From positions 1,612,001 through 1,676,000 of the forward strand of contig NZ_CP016452.1 of assembly GCF_001713395.1 (NCBI RefSeq): a stretch of DNA of 64,000 nucleotides, written 5' to 3'. A program made the translations under genes and the position numbers. The notes under the pieces were generated by a model. It saw nothing but the letters and a program-made list of their open reading frames with translations. It had not been told where the DNA came from and made no database searches. Below are positions 9,942 to 18,034 of this stretch, piece after piece (position 1 is the first letter of the stretch; each line of letters starts with the position of its first letter). The stretch is from Sinorhizobium sp. RAC02. Lineage in GTDB: Bacteria; Pseudomonadota; Alphaproteobacteria; Rhizobiales; Rhizobiaceae.

Positions 9942-10341
9942 GGATCGACCCTCTTTAATCTCGTTATCGTTCTGTGCCGGAGACCAAACGATTGGAGCTC
10001 TTCCAGCGATGGGCTTATTGTTCGATGGGACGGGGCAAGCCGCAAGTTCGCATCAATCGAAACGCTGACGCGACCTGACGCAGAACACGCGTGCTTCCGC
10101 TTCAGAACCCGCTGAAGGCTAGGCCGTGCCCTGGCTCGCTCGGCCGATTTCAGAAAGTGAAACAGGAACGATTATCCGCCGACGCTTGCGGCCGAAATCC
10201 CGAGTGAAACACATGTCCATTCGCACTATGAAGCAGCCATCGCGCCAAGATGCGAATAAATAAAATGCGCCGCGCACTTTCTCCCGGACGCACCCTGTGG
10301 CTTGCTCTACCGGGACACTTGCAGAATTCAGGGGCACCACC
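9942..10341. other. Divergent intergenic control region
   Basis: A 400-base gap between two genes reading outward, so it must hold both promoters. A 9-base direct repeat AGTGAAACA occurs at 10156-10164 and 10203-10211, 47 bases apart, and is a possible regulator site. No gene could be supported here. Confidence 0.5.
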
Positions 10342-11031
10342 GTGCAGAACCTTACCAGAGACCTCGCCTTCGCGGACGACTTCATTTCCGCTCAGCTGGT
10401 TGAGAACGTTTCCGACTACGATGTGGCCGATGCCGTCGTGGTCAATATCAGCCCGTCCCCGATGATAACGGGCAATGAGCATCCCGCGATCGTTCCGGCG
10501 TGGAAGTCCACCTGGCTGAAGGGTGGCCGCATCCGGTCGGCGGAGCGTGTTGTGATCATCAAGGTCATCAAGCCGACCAATCTCGGCGGCTGCATGTTCC
10601 GCGGCTGGGACTGGCTGGGTAACAGGATCCGCAGCTTCCCGCGCGACACCCCGCTCTACATATCGCCGCAGGACGAAATCGGAACGGTCACCATCGATCC
10701 GCGGGTTTTCACCAATGAGCGCGCTAGCGCCGAGGCACCGCAAACCTTCACGATGAAGCTCAATCTTTGGTGGTCACCCGGCGATACCGACTGCTTCATT
10801 CACAACGAGCACCCCTTCCTGGAAACGCACACGCAGATCCACGGGCTGGGCCGCATGCAGAAGTTCAAGCAGCGTGACGCGGCGACCCTTTATGAGGATG
10901 TCGTGATGCCGATCGGCTATTCGCACGATCCTTTCTGCCGGGTGACAGGTGAAAACCAGTGGACCTATCCGTGGCACCGCTACTATGCGGACACGGACAG
11001 CGTCTGGCTCGCCGTCGAGCTTCACCCCTGA
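10342..11031 (+). CDS. Conserved protein of unknown function, possibly cupin-like
   Basis: 229 residues from a GTG start at 10342, chosen because AGGGG (10330-10334) sits 7 bases upstream; an in-frame GTG at 10297 has no such signal. The sequence has real protein character on both sides of a Trp-rich middle (GGCMFRGWDWLGNR, MKLNLWWSPGDTDCFIHNEHPF). It ends with VTGENQWTYPWHRYYADTDSVWLAVELHP. The scattered His and acidic residues suggest a beta-barrel such as a cupin, but no metal motif is certain. No signal peptide. It is divergent from the ThDP/HisD/sugar operon and convergent with the XRE regulator. Confidence 0.75.
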   Translation: MQNLTRDLAFADDFISAQLVENVSDYDVADAVVVNISPSPMITGNEHPAIVPAWKSTWLKGGRIRSAERVVIIKVIKPTNLGGCMFRGWDWLGNRIRSFPRDTPLYISPQDEIGTVTIDPRVFTNERASAEAPQTFTMKLNLWWSPGDTDCFIHNEHPFLETHTQIHGLGRMQKFKQRDAATLYEDVVMPIGYSHDPFCRVTGENQWTYPWHRYYADTDSVWLAVELHP

Positions 11032-11034
11032 TGA

Positions 11035-11058
11035 AAGCGCCGGCCGATGCCGGCGCTT
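11035..11058. terminator. Bidirectional hairpin between convergent genes
   Basis: A perfect 10-bp stem (AAGCGCCGGC with GCCGGCGCTT) and a CGAT loop lie in the 31-base gap between two converging stop codons. The flanking A and T residues fit a two-way intrinsic terminator, though the T-tracts are short. Confidence 0.7.
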
Positions 11059-11062
11059 CGGC

Positions 11063-11887
11063 TCAGCTCATCTGGATCATATCCGATCCGTCACCGAGAT
11101 ATTGCAACGCCTCGCGCGGGATCGCGGGGTCATTGCGGTCCAAGACCGTCAGGTCCTTGAGATGCTCGCGGCGCAGCAAGCCTGGACCTCGGTAGTGCAG
11201 CGCGACCTTCGTGGAATAGGGTTGGCGAAAGACCGTCGCGGCAATGCCGCTGGAAATGCCGAACATGAACTTCTTGGAGTTCCGCTTGACCTGCGCATAG
11301 ACGCCGAACGTCAGTTCGTTCGACTGGATGCCCTCGAAATCCGCTGTGAAGAGGCGATCGGCCAAGGGGAAGCAGAACCCGTAATATTTGAAGACATACT
11401 CCGTCTTCTTCGGGTCGTCGAAGCTCGGGAACCGCTCGACGTAATAGTGCTGCAGAAACTCCTTGTTGCGATAGATGCAGAGCGCGGACCGCAACACAAA
11501 CCCTTTGTAGATCGAGGAGAACTGGTAGCGGTCGTAAATCCCCACGATATCATTGTGGTCGGCATTGTTCTCGACGATCATCTCCGAGACGAAACGCGAA
11601 AACTCCGGCAACTGGCGCGCGGTCGCCATGGCATGGAAGAAATTGCCTTCCACCAGCGTGCGGAACTCGTCCGGGTCCGTAAACAGCATCGGCACGCTGA
11701 GGCCGAAATAGTTCGCGATGATCCGCAGATTGGTGGCCGACGGGATATGGGCGCCGGACAGGTACTTGTTGAACTGCTGCCTGTTGACGTTGATCTTGCG
11801 ACAGACGGCCGCGACCGAGCCGTGCTGCTCGCAAAGCGTTTTCAGGTTTGCCGCCAGCGCAGCGCCGTCTCGTCCCAGCTGATCCAT
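11063..11887 (-). CDS. XRE-family transcriptional regulator
   Basis: 274 residues from the ATG at 11887; in-frame ATG 11911 and TTG 11923 upstream are alternatives. The N-terminal helix-turn-helix reads GSVAAVCRKINVNRQQFNKYLSG then PSATNLRIIANYFGL, the Cro/CI-type arrangement at about residues 21-62. The remaining ~210 residues form an effector or oligomerisation domain I do not recognise. Its upstream region has two tandem TGTGACGC repeats exactly 10 bases apart, suggesting autoregulation. By position it is the likely regulator of the flanking sugar-related genes. Confidence 0.88.
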   Translation of the reverse strand: MDQLGRDGAALAANLKTLCEQHGSVAAVCRKINVNRQQFNKYLSGAHIPSATNLRIIANYFGLSVPMLFTDPDEFRTLVEGNFFHAMATARQLPEFSRFVSEMIVENNADHNDIVGIYDRYQFSSIYKGFVLRSALCIYRNKEFLQHYYVERFPSFDDPKKTEYVFKYYGFCFPLADRLFTADFEGIQSNELTFGVYAQVKRNSKKFMFGISSGIAATVFRQPYSTKVALHYRGPGLLRREHLKDLTVLDRNDPAIPREALQYLGDGSDMIQMS

Positions 11888-11901
11888 TCCAATCCCCGAT
11901 A

Positions 11902-11919
11902 TGTGACGCATTGTGACGC
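11902..11919. promoter_or_regulatory. Tandem TGTGACGC repeats upstream of XRE gene
   Basis: TGTGACGC occurs at 11902-11909 and 11912-11919, one helical turn apart. They lie just upstream of the XRE start used here and may span its 5' leader. A self-regulatory operator is plausible. If translation began at 11923 they would be coding. Confidence 0.4.
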
Positions 11920-12017
11920 TCAACTTACTTCATATCGCTAATGACTTCAATCGCCTGCGAAGTTGTAGAGCGCGCGGCGGCAGTTCAATCTCGAGGTGAC
12001 AAAGAGGAGGACGCGAC

Positions 12018-13016
12018 GTGCATTCCAGGCGAGAACTTGGGTGGTCGGTCATGGGTACCGGCACTATCGCAACCGAGCACATGGTCGCGGCGATCCGTTC
12101 GGCCGGACATCAGCCCCTGTGGGTCGTCAGCCGGAACAGGCACTATGCGACGGACTTTTCGCAGGACATGCAAATCCCCGGCATCGCGGTCGACGCCCGG
12201 CGGTCCTTGCAGGATCCGCGCGTCGGATTTGCCTATGTCAGCGCGGTTCGCGACCGTCGCAAGCACTACATCCTGGCGGCCGCGGCGGAACGTAAACACG
12301 TTCTTTGCGACGGCCCGATTGCCGGCACGAGCCGCCTGGCCACCAGCCTCGTCGACGGGTGCAAGACGGCGGGCATCATTCTCGCGCTCAACCAGCCCTT
12401 TCGCACGCTGGCGCCCCATCAGACCATGCGCCGGCTGCTGCAGGACGGCGAGATCGGCACATTGCAGTCGCTTGTCATCGCCCGCGGCGCGCCCTACCAG
12501 CCCCCGCCGAACCGCCACCTCGACGAGAGTGCCGATCGAAGCGATGCGCTTCTCGAATTGTCCGTCGACAGCATCGACCTGGCGCGGTTCCTGACCGGCC
12601 AGGAGCCGGCGACGGTCGCAGCCCTCTCGGCCACGCCACCGGGCACCGAGGCCGGCCAGTCGTCCTATGCGATCGGGATGTCCGGTGGTGCGATCTTCCA
12701 ATGTTATGAAAGTTTCACCACCGCGGAATTCGAGAGCACCGTCATGCTCGCCGGCGATCGCGGAACGCTCATCGCGCACGGGACACTCAGCGGGAAAGGC
12801 TCCGGCACACTGGTGCGCCGGCGGAACGGCCGCAACGAACTCATCCCGGTGCGCGACCGCGACCAGCACGTCCCGACGATAGAGGCCTTCCTCGCCCTGC
12901 CGCAGAACCCCGCGACATGGATGTCGCTCGGCGACGACAACGTCATCGCTCTGCGCACCGCAGAGGCGGTCCGGGCGGCACAAAAAAAACGTCCTCTCGC
13001 CGCCGGCGGCGAGTGA
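12018..13016 (+). CDS. Gfo/Idh/MocA-family protein lacking usual catalytic residues
   Basis: 332 residues from a GTG with a strong AGGAGG site 7 bases upstream (12001-12010). The Rossmann motif VMGTGTIATEHM is at residues 11-22 and the fold is full length. The family motif EKP, whose Lys is catalytic, is replaced by DGP at 98-100. The conserved His of the GxHxID motif is Asp184 (LELSVDSIDLARF). Both acid/base residues are therefore missing. It may be a non-catalytic or binding homologue, or use a different chemistry. It precedes an isomerase/epimerase gene, a frequent pairing in sugar or inositol catabolism. Confidence 0.9.
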   Translation: MHSRRELGWSVMGTGTIATEHMVAAIRSAGHQPLWVVSRNRHYATDFSQDMQIPGIAVDARRSLQDPRVGFAYVSAVRDRRKHYILAAAAERKHVLCDGPIAGTSRLATSLVDGCKTAGIILALNQPFRTLAPHQTMRRLLQDGEIGTLQSLVIARGAPYQPPPNRHLDESADRSDALLELSVDSIDLARFLTGQEPATVAALSATPPGTEAGQSSYAIGMSGGAIFQCYESFTTAEFESTVMLAGDRGTLIAHGTLSGKGSGTLVRRRNGRNELIPVRDRDQHVPTIEAFLALPQNPATWMSLGDDNVIALRTAEAVRAAQKKRPLAAGGE

Positions 13017-13046
13017 CGCACCCCCGAACACGAGAGATCCAAAGCC

Positions 13047-13931
13047 ATGCCCCGCACCCAGAACCAGCTCATCTTACATTCGATGGCTTCCAAGCCGAAC
13101 ACGCTGGCGATCGATATCGAGATCGCAACAAGCCTTGGCTTCGACGGCCTCGAAACCTCCGGCAACAAGATCAAGGCATTTCTCGATGCCGGCTTCGCGG
13201 CGCAGGATTTGAAGGCGCGTCTTGGTCACCTTTTCCTGCCCGGCATCGGCTTCCTGATCGACCTCGAACGGCAGGGGGATGCCCGTCAACAGATGCTGCG
13301 CGAGGCCGAAGACCTCTGTGCACTCGCCTCGGCGGCTGGCGCGAAAGGCATAGAAGCCATTACGGGTCCGCTGGACATCCGGGTCTTCGAGGCCGGTGCT
13401 TCAACACGCTATCCCGAGCTTTACCGAGGCCTTGTCGACCTGCCGACGGACGACCAGAGCGAGTTGACGGCGGCCAATCTTCAGGCGGTCGCGGATATCG
13501 CTGCGTCACATGGATTGCTCGTTTACCTTGAGGCGCTGTCCTGGACACCGCTCAACACCATGGACGCGCAATTGCGCATCCATGACCGGTGCAAGCGCGA
13601 CAATGTGCGGATCGTCATCGACTTCTGGCACGCCTACACATCTGGAGACACGCCGGAGCGGATCGCACGCCTCGATAAGGACCTGATCTACGGCGTGCAT
13701 CTGTGTGATTCCCTGCCCTATGCCGGCGGCATCCCGAACGAACCGGTGCTGCGCGACGTTCCCACCGGACAGGGCGTTCTCGACCTGCAGAGCTGGGTGG
13801 ATGCCGTAAAATCGACCGGATATGACGGCTGGTGGAGCTGCGAACTGTTCTGCAACCGGCAACATCAGGACAACAGCTTCGCCGTCGCCAGGGACCTCAG
13901 GACCCTCATGGAGCGCCTGATCCCGGCATGA
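13047..13931 (+). CDS. Sugar phosphate isomerase/epimerase family (TIM barrel)
   Basis: 294 residues with the xylose-isomerase-like barrel of the AP-endonuclease-2 family. Metal-site Glu/His/Asp residues are visible in LVYLEALSW, VIDFWHAY, YGVHLCDS and WWSCELFCNR. That set is typical of tagatose-epimerase or IolE/IolI-like enzymes. The start lies 30 bases after the Gfo/Idh stop. Likely cytosolic conversion of a keto-sugar or inosose; the substrate is not determined. Confidence 0.9.
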   Translation: MPRTQNQLILHSMASKPNTLAIDIEIATSLGFDGLETSGNKIKAFLDAGFAAQDLKARLGHLFLPGIGFLIDLERQGDARQQMLREAEDLCALASAAGAKGIEAITGPLDIRVFEAGASTRYPELYRGLVDLPTDDQSELTAANLQAVADIAASHGLLVYLEALSWTPLNTMDAQLRIHDRCKRDNVRIVIDFWHAYTSGDTPERIARLDKDLIYGVHLCDSLPYAGGIPNEPVLRDVPTGQGVLDLQSWVDAVKSTGYDGWWSCELFCNRQHQDNSFAVARDLRTLMERLIPA

Positions 13932-13938
13932 CGGGATC
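13919..13938 (+). terminator. Stem-loop across the isomerase stop codon
   Basis: A perfect 7-bp stem (GATCCCG with CGGGATC) encloses a 6-base loop that contains the TGA stop. No T-run follows, so termination activity is uncertain. Confidence 0.35.
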
Positions 13939-14051
13939 GTTGGCATAGGGATCAGGCCCGCACCGATACGGGTGCCGTCGATAGCGCGCCCCAGACCGAA
14001 ACCCAACAGGGTCTCGGTGAAGACAGAGAACAGTAGAACCTTCCGAAGTCC

Positions 14052-14840
14052 TCAGCCAGATGTTCGAGAACCGAGGCGTTCGAGTGCAGCGGCGTGCAAC
14101 GCCTGGTCGCCGGCCGCAATTACACGACCCTGCCAGGCTAGATCGAGCGGATGGCCTTGCCAGTCGGTCACGATACCGCCGGCACCTTCGATAATCGCGG
14201 TCGGGGCGAAGAGGTCGTAGGCGTCGAAACCGGCATCGACGGCAAGGTCGGTGCGGCCGCGGGCAAGGCAGGCATAGCTGTAGCAGCTGCCGCCGTACTG
14301 GGTGAACTGCACCGCGTCGTCGAGGCGGGCAAAGGGCGCTTGGTCCGCCTCAGGCACGAAGCGGGGGTTAGAGGAGGTCATGTAGGCATCGGAAAGCGCC
14401 GTACCCTTGCGGCAGCGGATCGGTTTTCCGTTGTGCCACGCGCCACGGCCGGAAATGCCGGTCAGGCGCTCGGTGGTGGCGGGAAGGTCGATCACGCCCA
14501 GAAGCGGCTTGCCACCACGCGCCAGAGAAATCAACGTGCCATAGACGGGGATGCCGGCGACCCAGGCGGCGGTTCCGTCAATCGGATCGAGCACCCAGAC
14601 GAATTCGGCACCGAGCTGCTCGCTGCCATACTCCTCGCCCATGATGCCGTGATCGGGGAAGGCGGCGCGAATCTGTTCGCGCAGCCGCGTCTCGACGGCA
14701 CGGTCGGTGGCGGTGACAAAACTCGCATCCTGTTTCAGATCGACCCTCGGCACGTCCGCAGCGGCGGCCAGAAGAAGGGCACGCGAGCTGTCGGCGAGCT
14801 TTTCGGAGAAGGCGAGGAAGGTTTCGGTACTATCGGTCAT
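14052..14840 (-). CDS. Inositol monophosphatase-family phosphatase
   Basis: 262 residues from the ATG at 14840. Metal-binding motifs of the Mg-dependent, Li-sensitive phosphatase family are clear: GEEYG near residue 70, DPIDGTAAW near 85-93, and the C-terminal GFDAYDLFAPTAIIEGAGG block. The family includes inositol-1-phosphatase, HisN-type histidinol-phosphatase and CysQ; which one cannot be told. It is the last gene of an amino-acid ABC operon, suggesting it dephosphorylates a catabolic or modified intermediate. Confidence 0.9.
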   Translation of the reverse strand: MTDSTETFLAFSEKLADSSRALLLAAAADVPRVDLKQDASFVTATDRAVETRLREQIRAAFPDHGIMGEEYGSEQLGAEFVWVLDPIDGTAAWVAGIPVYGTLISLARGGKPLLGVIDLPATTERLTGISGRGAWHNGKPIRCRKGTALSDAYMTSSNPRFVPEADQAPFARLDDAVQFTQYGGSCYSYACLARGRTDLAVDAGFDAYDLFAPTAIIEGAGGIVTDWQGHPLDLAWQGRVIAAGDQALHAAALERLGSRTSG

Positions 14841-14848
14841 GGCGGCTC

Positions 14849-15586
14849 TCAATGGGCAAGGATCTGGCCGAGGAAGGTGCGGGCCCGCTCGGATTTCGGG
14901 GAGGCGAAGAATTCGGGCGGGGTAGAGACCTCGACGATCTCGCCCCTGTCCATGAAGACGATGCGGTCGGCGACCGAACGGGCAAAACCCATTTCGTGCG
15001 TCACGCAGACCATCGTCATGCCCTCGCGGGCGAGGTCGGTCATGACGTCGAGCACCTCGGAAATCATTTCCGGGTCGAGGGCGGACGTCGGCTCGTCGAA
15101 GAGCATGACTTCCGGGTTCATGCAAAGCGCCCGAGCAATGGCGACGCGCTGCTGCTGGCCGCCGGAAAGCTGGGAGGGATATTTGTGCGCCTGGTCGGGA
15201 ATGTGCACGCGATTGAGGTACTTCATGGCGATTTGCTCAGCTTCCGCATTTGCCATCTTGCGCACCAGCCGCGGCGCCAGCGTCAGGTTCTCGAGCACGG
15301 TCATGTGGGGAAAGAGGTTGAAGCTCTGGAACACCATGCCGACCTCGCGGCGCACGAGATCGATCTTCTTCTCGTCGTTGGTCAGCTCCTCGCCGCCGAC
15401 GAGGATGCGGCCGCTGTCGTGCTCTTCGAGCCGGTTGATGCAGCGGATCATGGTCGATTTGCCCGAACCCGAAGGCCCGCAGACCACGACCTTCTCCCCC
15501 TTGGCAATCGTCAGATTGACGTCCTTCAGCGCCTGGTAGGTGCCGTAGAACTTATTCATCTTCTCGAGGACAATGATATCGGCCAT
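14849..15586 (-). CDS. Polar amino acid ABC transporter ATPase (GlnQ/HisP type)
   Basis: 245 residues. Walker [10 protein letters not shown] lies near residues 35-43, the signature LSGGQQQR near 140, Walker [15 protein letters not shown] near 160, and the switch His in [10 protein letters not shown]. Length and the [14 protein letters not shown] segment are typical of polar amino acid import ATPases. It abuts the permease gene (one-base overlap) and lies 8 bases before the phosphatase gene. Confidence 0.95.
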   Translation of the reverse strand: MADIIVLEKMNKFYGTYQALKDVNLTIAKGEKVVVCGPSGSGKSTMIRCINRLEEHDSGRILVGGEELTNDEKKIDLVRREVGMVFQSFNLFPHMTVLENLTLAPRLVRKMANAEAEQIAMKYLNRVHIPDQAHKYPSQLSGGQQQRVAIARALCMNPEVMLFDEPTSALDPEMISEVLDVMTDLAREGMTMVCVTHEMGFARSVADRIVFMDRGEIVEVSTPPEFFASPKSERARTFLGQILAH

Positions 15587-16278
15587 CAGGTCTTTCTCAC
15601 ATGGCGGTTCGCGTAGGTTTCGATCAGCGTGAAGGCCGTCTGGATGATCCAGACCAGCACGAGGTAGATGATCGTCGCAGCGATGAAGATCTCGTAAGGG
15701 GCGAAGGTGTCGGCGACGATGGTGCGGGCGACGCCCGTCATTTCCATCAGCGTGACGGTGGAGGCGAGCGCGGTCGACTTCAGCATCGAGACGATCTCGT
15801 TGCTGTAGGCGGGAAGCGCCAACCGGACGGCGAGCGGGGCGGTGATGCGGGTCGTCCTCTGGAACTTGGTAAGGCCGAGCGCCTTGCCCGCCTCAATGAA
15901 CCCCTTGTCGACGCCGAGCACCCCGCCACGCAGGATTTCCGAGACATAGGCGGCCGTGTTGAGCGAGAGCGCGATCACCGAGCACCAGTAAGGATCGCGC
16001 AGGATCGGCCAGAACACACTCTGCCGGATGAAGCCAAACTGCGGCAGGCCGTGATAGATGACGAAGAGCTGCACGAGCAGCGGCGTGCCGCGGAAGAAGT
16101 AGATATAGGCCCTCGCCGGCCAGACCAGCCAGGCACGGCGGGACAACCGCATCAAGAGGATGCCGACGGCGAGCACCAACCCGAACAGGGTGGAGACGAC
16201 AAGAAGGTTGAGCGTCAGTCCGAGCCCCTGCAGGATCTTCGGCAGGCTGGAGGCGATCAGCGACAGGTCGAAGCTCAT
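15586..16278 (-). CDS. Polar amino acid ABC transporter permease (HisM/GlnP type)
   Basis: 230 residues from the ATG at 16278. Membrane spans are evident, and the family signature [20 protein letters not shown] is near residues 57-76. The coupling loop reads [19 protein letters not shown]. The start overlaps the companion permease by four bases. Confidence 0.94.
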   Translation of the reverse strand: MSFDLSLIASSLPKILQGLGLTLNLLVVSTLFGLVLAVGILLMRLSRRAWLVWPARAYIYFFRGTPLLVQLFVIYHGLPQFGFIRQSVFWPILRDPYWCSVIALSLNTAAYVSEILRGGVLGVDKGFIEAGKALGLTKFQRTTRITAPLAVRLALPAYSNEIVSMLKSTALASTVTLMEMTGVARTIVADTFAPYEIFIAATIIYLVLVWIIQTAFTLIETYANRHVRKT

Positions 16279-16970
16279 CGGGCACCTCTCAGATGGCGGT
16301 TGGCGCGCACCTCCAGCCATCCGACGACGAAGGTGATTACCGTCGTTATCGCGAGATAGATCAGGGCCACGGTCATGTAGAGCAGGAAGGGGCGGTGTAT
16401 GAGGGAGTTCGCCATCTTGGCGACGAAGAGGATTTCCTCGAGGCCGATGATGGAGACGAGGGCCGTATCCTTCATGATGGAAAGCATGTGGTTGCCGAAG
16501 TTCGGCAGGGCAAGCCGCCACATCTGCGGCAGGCGCACATAACGGAAGATCTGGTGGCGCTTGAGGCTGAGCGCCCGCGCCGCCTCGATCTGGCCGCGGT
16601 CGACGCCGAGAAAGGCACCGCGGAACGTCTCCGTCATATAGGCGCCAACGATCAGCCCGATGGCGATGGACCCTGCCCAGAACGGCGGAAGATCGATGAA
16701 CTTCACCGAGGGATCGAAAAGCTGAACCACCTGGGTCAGCGCGATCGCCATGCCGAAATAGAAGAGCAACAGCAAAAGCAGCTCCGGCGCGCCGCGAAAC
16801 ACGATGGTGTAGACTTGGGCGATGCCGCGCAGGATGCGGCTTTTGGAAAGCTTTGCCGAAGCGCCGAGCAGGCCGCAGACGACCGCGATCACCAGGGACA
16901 CCGAAAAGACCTGCAACACCGTCACCAGGCCGAAAAAGAAATCATCCCACCAGCCGTCAAGTGGCGACAT
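16275..16970 (-). CDS. Polar amino acid ABC transporter permease (HisQ type)
   Basis: 231 residues from the ATG at 16970, chosen because GGAGGT sits just upstream. It shows the YTIVFRGAPELLLLLLFYFG signature and the coupling loop QIEAARALSLKRHQIFRYV. It forms a heterodimer with the adjacent permease. Confidence 0.93.
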   Translation of the reverse strand: MSPLDGWWDDFFFGLVTVLQVFSVSLVIAVVCGLLGASAKLSKSRILRGIAQVYTIVFRGAPELLLLLLFYFGMAIALTQVVQLFDPSVKFIDLPPFWAGSIAIGLIVGAYMTETFRGAFLGVDRGQIEAARALSLKRHQIFRYVRLPQMWRLALPNFGNHMLSIMKDTALVSIIGLEEILFVAKMANSLIHRPFLLYMTVALIYLAITTVITFVVGWLEVRANRHLRGAR

Positions 16971-17000
16971 AGCGATACCTCCATAATCTGCATGTAGATC

Positions 17001-17025
17001 GGGCACCGCGGCTCGCGCGGCGCCC
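17001..17025 (-). other. Intercistronic stem-loop after binding-protein gene
   Basis: A 10-bp stem with one mismatch (GGGCACCGCG against CGCGGCGCCC, 5-base loop) lies between the binding-protein stop and the first permease. It is positioned like the hairpins in the other ABC operons of this window and probably sets the binding-protein to permease ratio. Confidence 0.5.
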
Positions 17026-17036
17026 GGAGGTCATGT

Positions 17037-17849
17037 TTACTGGCCGACGCCCTTCCAGTTTGCCGGCTGGATGGAGAAGGGGAAGTATTTCAGGCTGTAT
17101 TTTTCGAGCGAGCCGTCCTTGATCATCTCCGCGAGCGCCGTGTCGATCTTGGCAAGCAACGCGTCATTGCCCTTACGCAGGCCCACGCCAACGCCCGGAC
17201 CGAAATATTCGACCTCGTCGATCGGCGGCGAGACAAACTGGAAACCCGCGCCGTTTTCCTTGCTGAGGAAGTCCAGATAGGCCTTCATCGGATTGGTGAT
17301 GGCGATATCGACACGTCCGTTCTGGAGATCGAGCAGCATCGGCTGGGCACCGTCATAAAGCACGACTTCCGCGCCCGGCAGTTTCGCTTCCACCCATTTC
17401 GCGTAGGTCGAGGCCCGCTCCACACCGAAGCGCAGACCGTTGAAGGCATCCGGGATCGGTTTGCCGGCATCGTCGAAAAGCTTCAGAGCCGCGTCCTTCG
17501 AGCCGAGGATGCGGCCGACCGACACGCGGTAGGGGATAGAAAAATCGATCTTCTTTTGGCGATCCTCGGTGATCGACATCGAGGCCACGATGAGGTCGAA
17601 CTTGCTGGCAAGCAGTGCCGGAATCATGCCGTCCCATTCCTGGCAGACATAGTCGAGGTCAACGCCGATACGCTCGGCAATACCCTTGGCGACGTCGACG
17701 TCATAGCCGGCCATCTCGCCCTCCGGCGTCCGGTAGTTGAACGGCGCATAGGTGCATTCCATGCCGACGCGCAGGGTCTCGGCACGGGCGGGCATGGCAA
17801 CGGCAAGTCCGACGATTGCGGCAGACAACAGGCCGATTACGATTTTCAT
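17037..17849 (-). CDS. Amino acid ABC transporter substrate-binding protein (SBP family 3)
   Basis: 270 residues with a signal peptide (MKIVIGLLSAAIVGLAVAMPARA). The mature protein opens with ETLRVGMECTYAPFNYRTPEGEMAGYDVDVAKGIAERIG, the classic family 3 pattern. The aspartate of GYDVDVA and the later SMSITEDRQKKIDFSIPY block are standard ligand-cleft elements. It is the first gene of the operon and divergent from the aminotransferase, suggesting the substrate is an amino-group compound that the aminotransferase handles. Confidence 0.94.
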   Translation of the reverse strand: MKIVIGLLSAAIVGLAVAMPARAETLRVGMECTYAPFNYRTPEGEMAGYDVDVAKGIAERIGVDLDYVCQEWDGMIPALLASKFDLIVASMSITEDRQKKIDFSIPYRVSVGRILGSKDAALKLFDDAGKPIPDAFNGLRFGVERASTYAKWVEAKLPGAEVVLYDGAQPMLLDLQNGRVDIAITNPMKAYLDFLSKENGAGFQFVSPPIDEVEYFGPGVGVGLRKGNDALLAKIDTALAEMIKDGSLEKYSLKYFPFSIQPANWKGVGQ

Positions 17850-17935
17850 GGCATTCCCCTTTTTGTTTGGTCAGTCCTTGCGACGGTCCTCACACCGGCG
17901 AGGGGGAACGATGCGCCGGCAAGCATGGGGAGGAA

Positions 17936-17978
17936 ATCCACCCAAGGGATGATGGCAGCCATCACCCTCGGGGTGGAT
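17936..17978. promoter_or_regulatory. 43-base dyad in divergent promoter region
   Basis: Nested inverted repeats: an outer 8-bp pair ATCCACCC/GGGTGGAT and an inner TGATGGC/GCCATCA with GGG/CCC flanks. They lie 87 bases upstream of the binding-protein gene and 57 bases upstream of the aminotransferase. It could be a shared operator or a structured 5' leader. Confidence 0.5.
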
Positions 17979-18034
17979 AGAATGTGACGCGCGGTTGATC
18001 TAGCCCTGTCCTATACAGGCCAGAGGAGAGCCCC

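Noticed and set aside
10150..10743. 197-codon minus-strand frame across the divergent region
   Set aside because: It overlaps the better supported 10342-11031 gene and has no family features.
13506..14006. 166-codon minus-strand frame ending the isomerase region
   Set aside because: Antisense to the isomerase with composition of a GC-driven shadow; the short 13932-14051 gap shows no gene.
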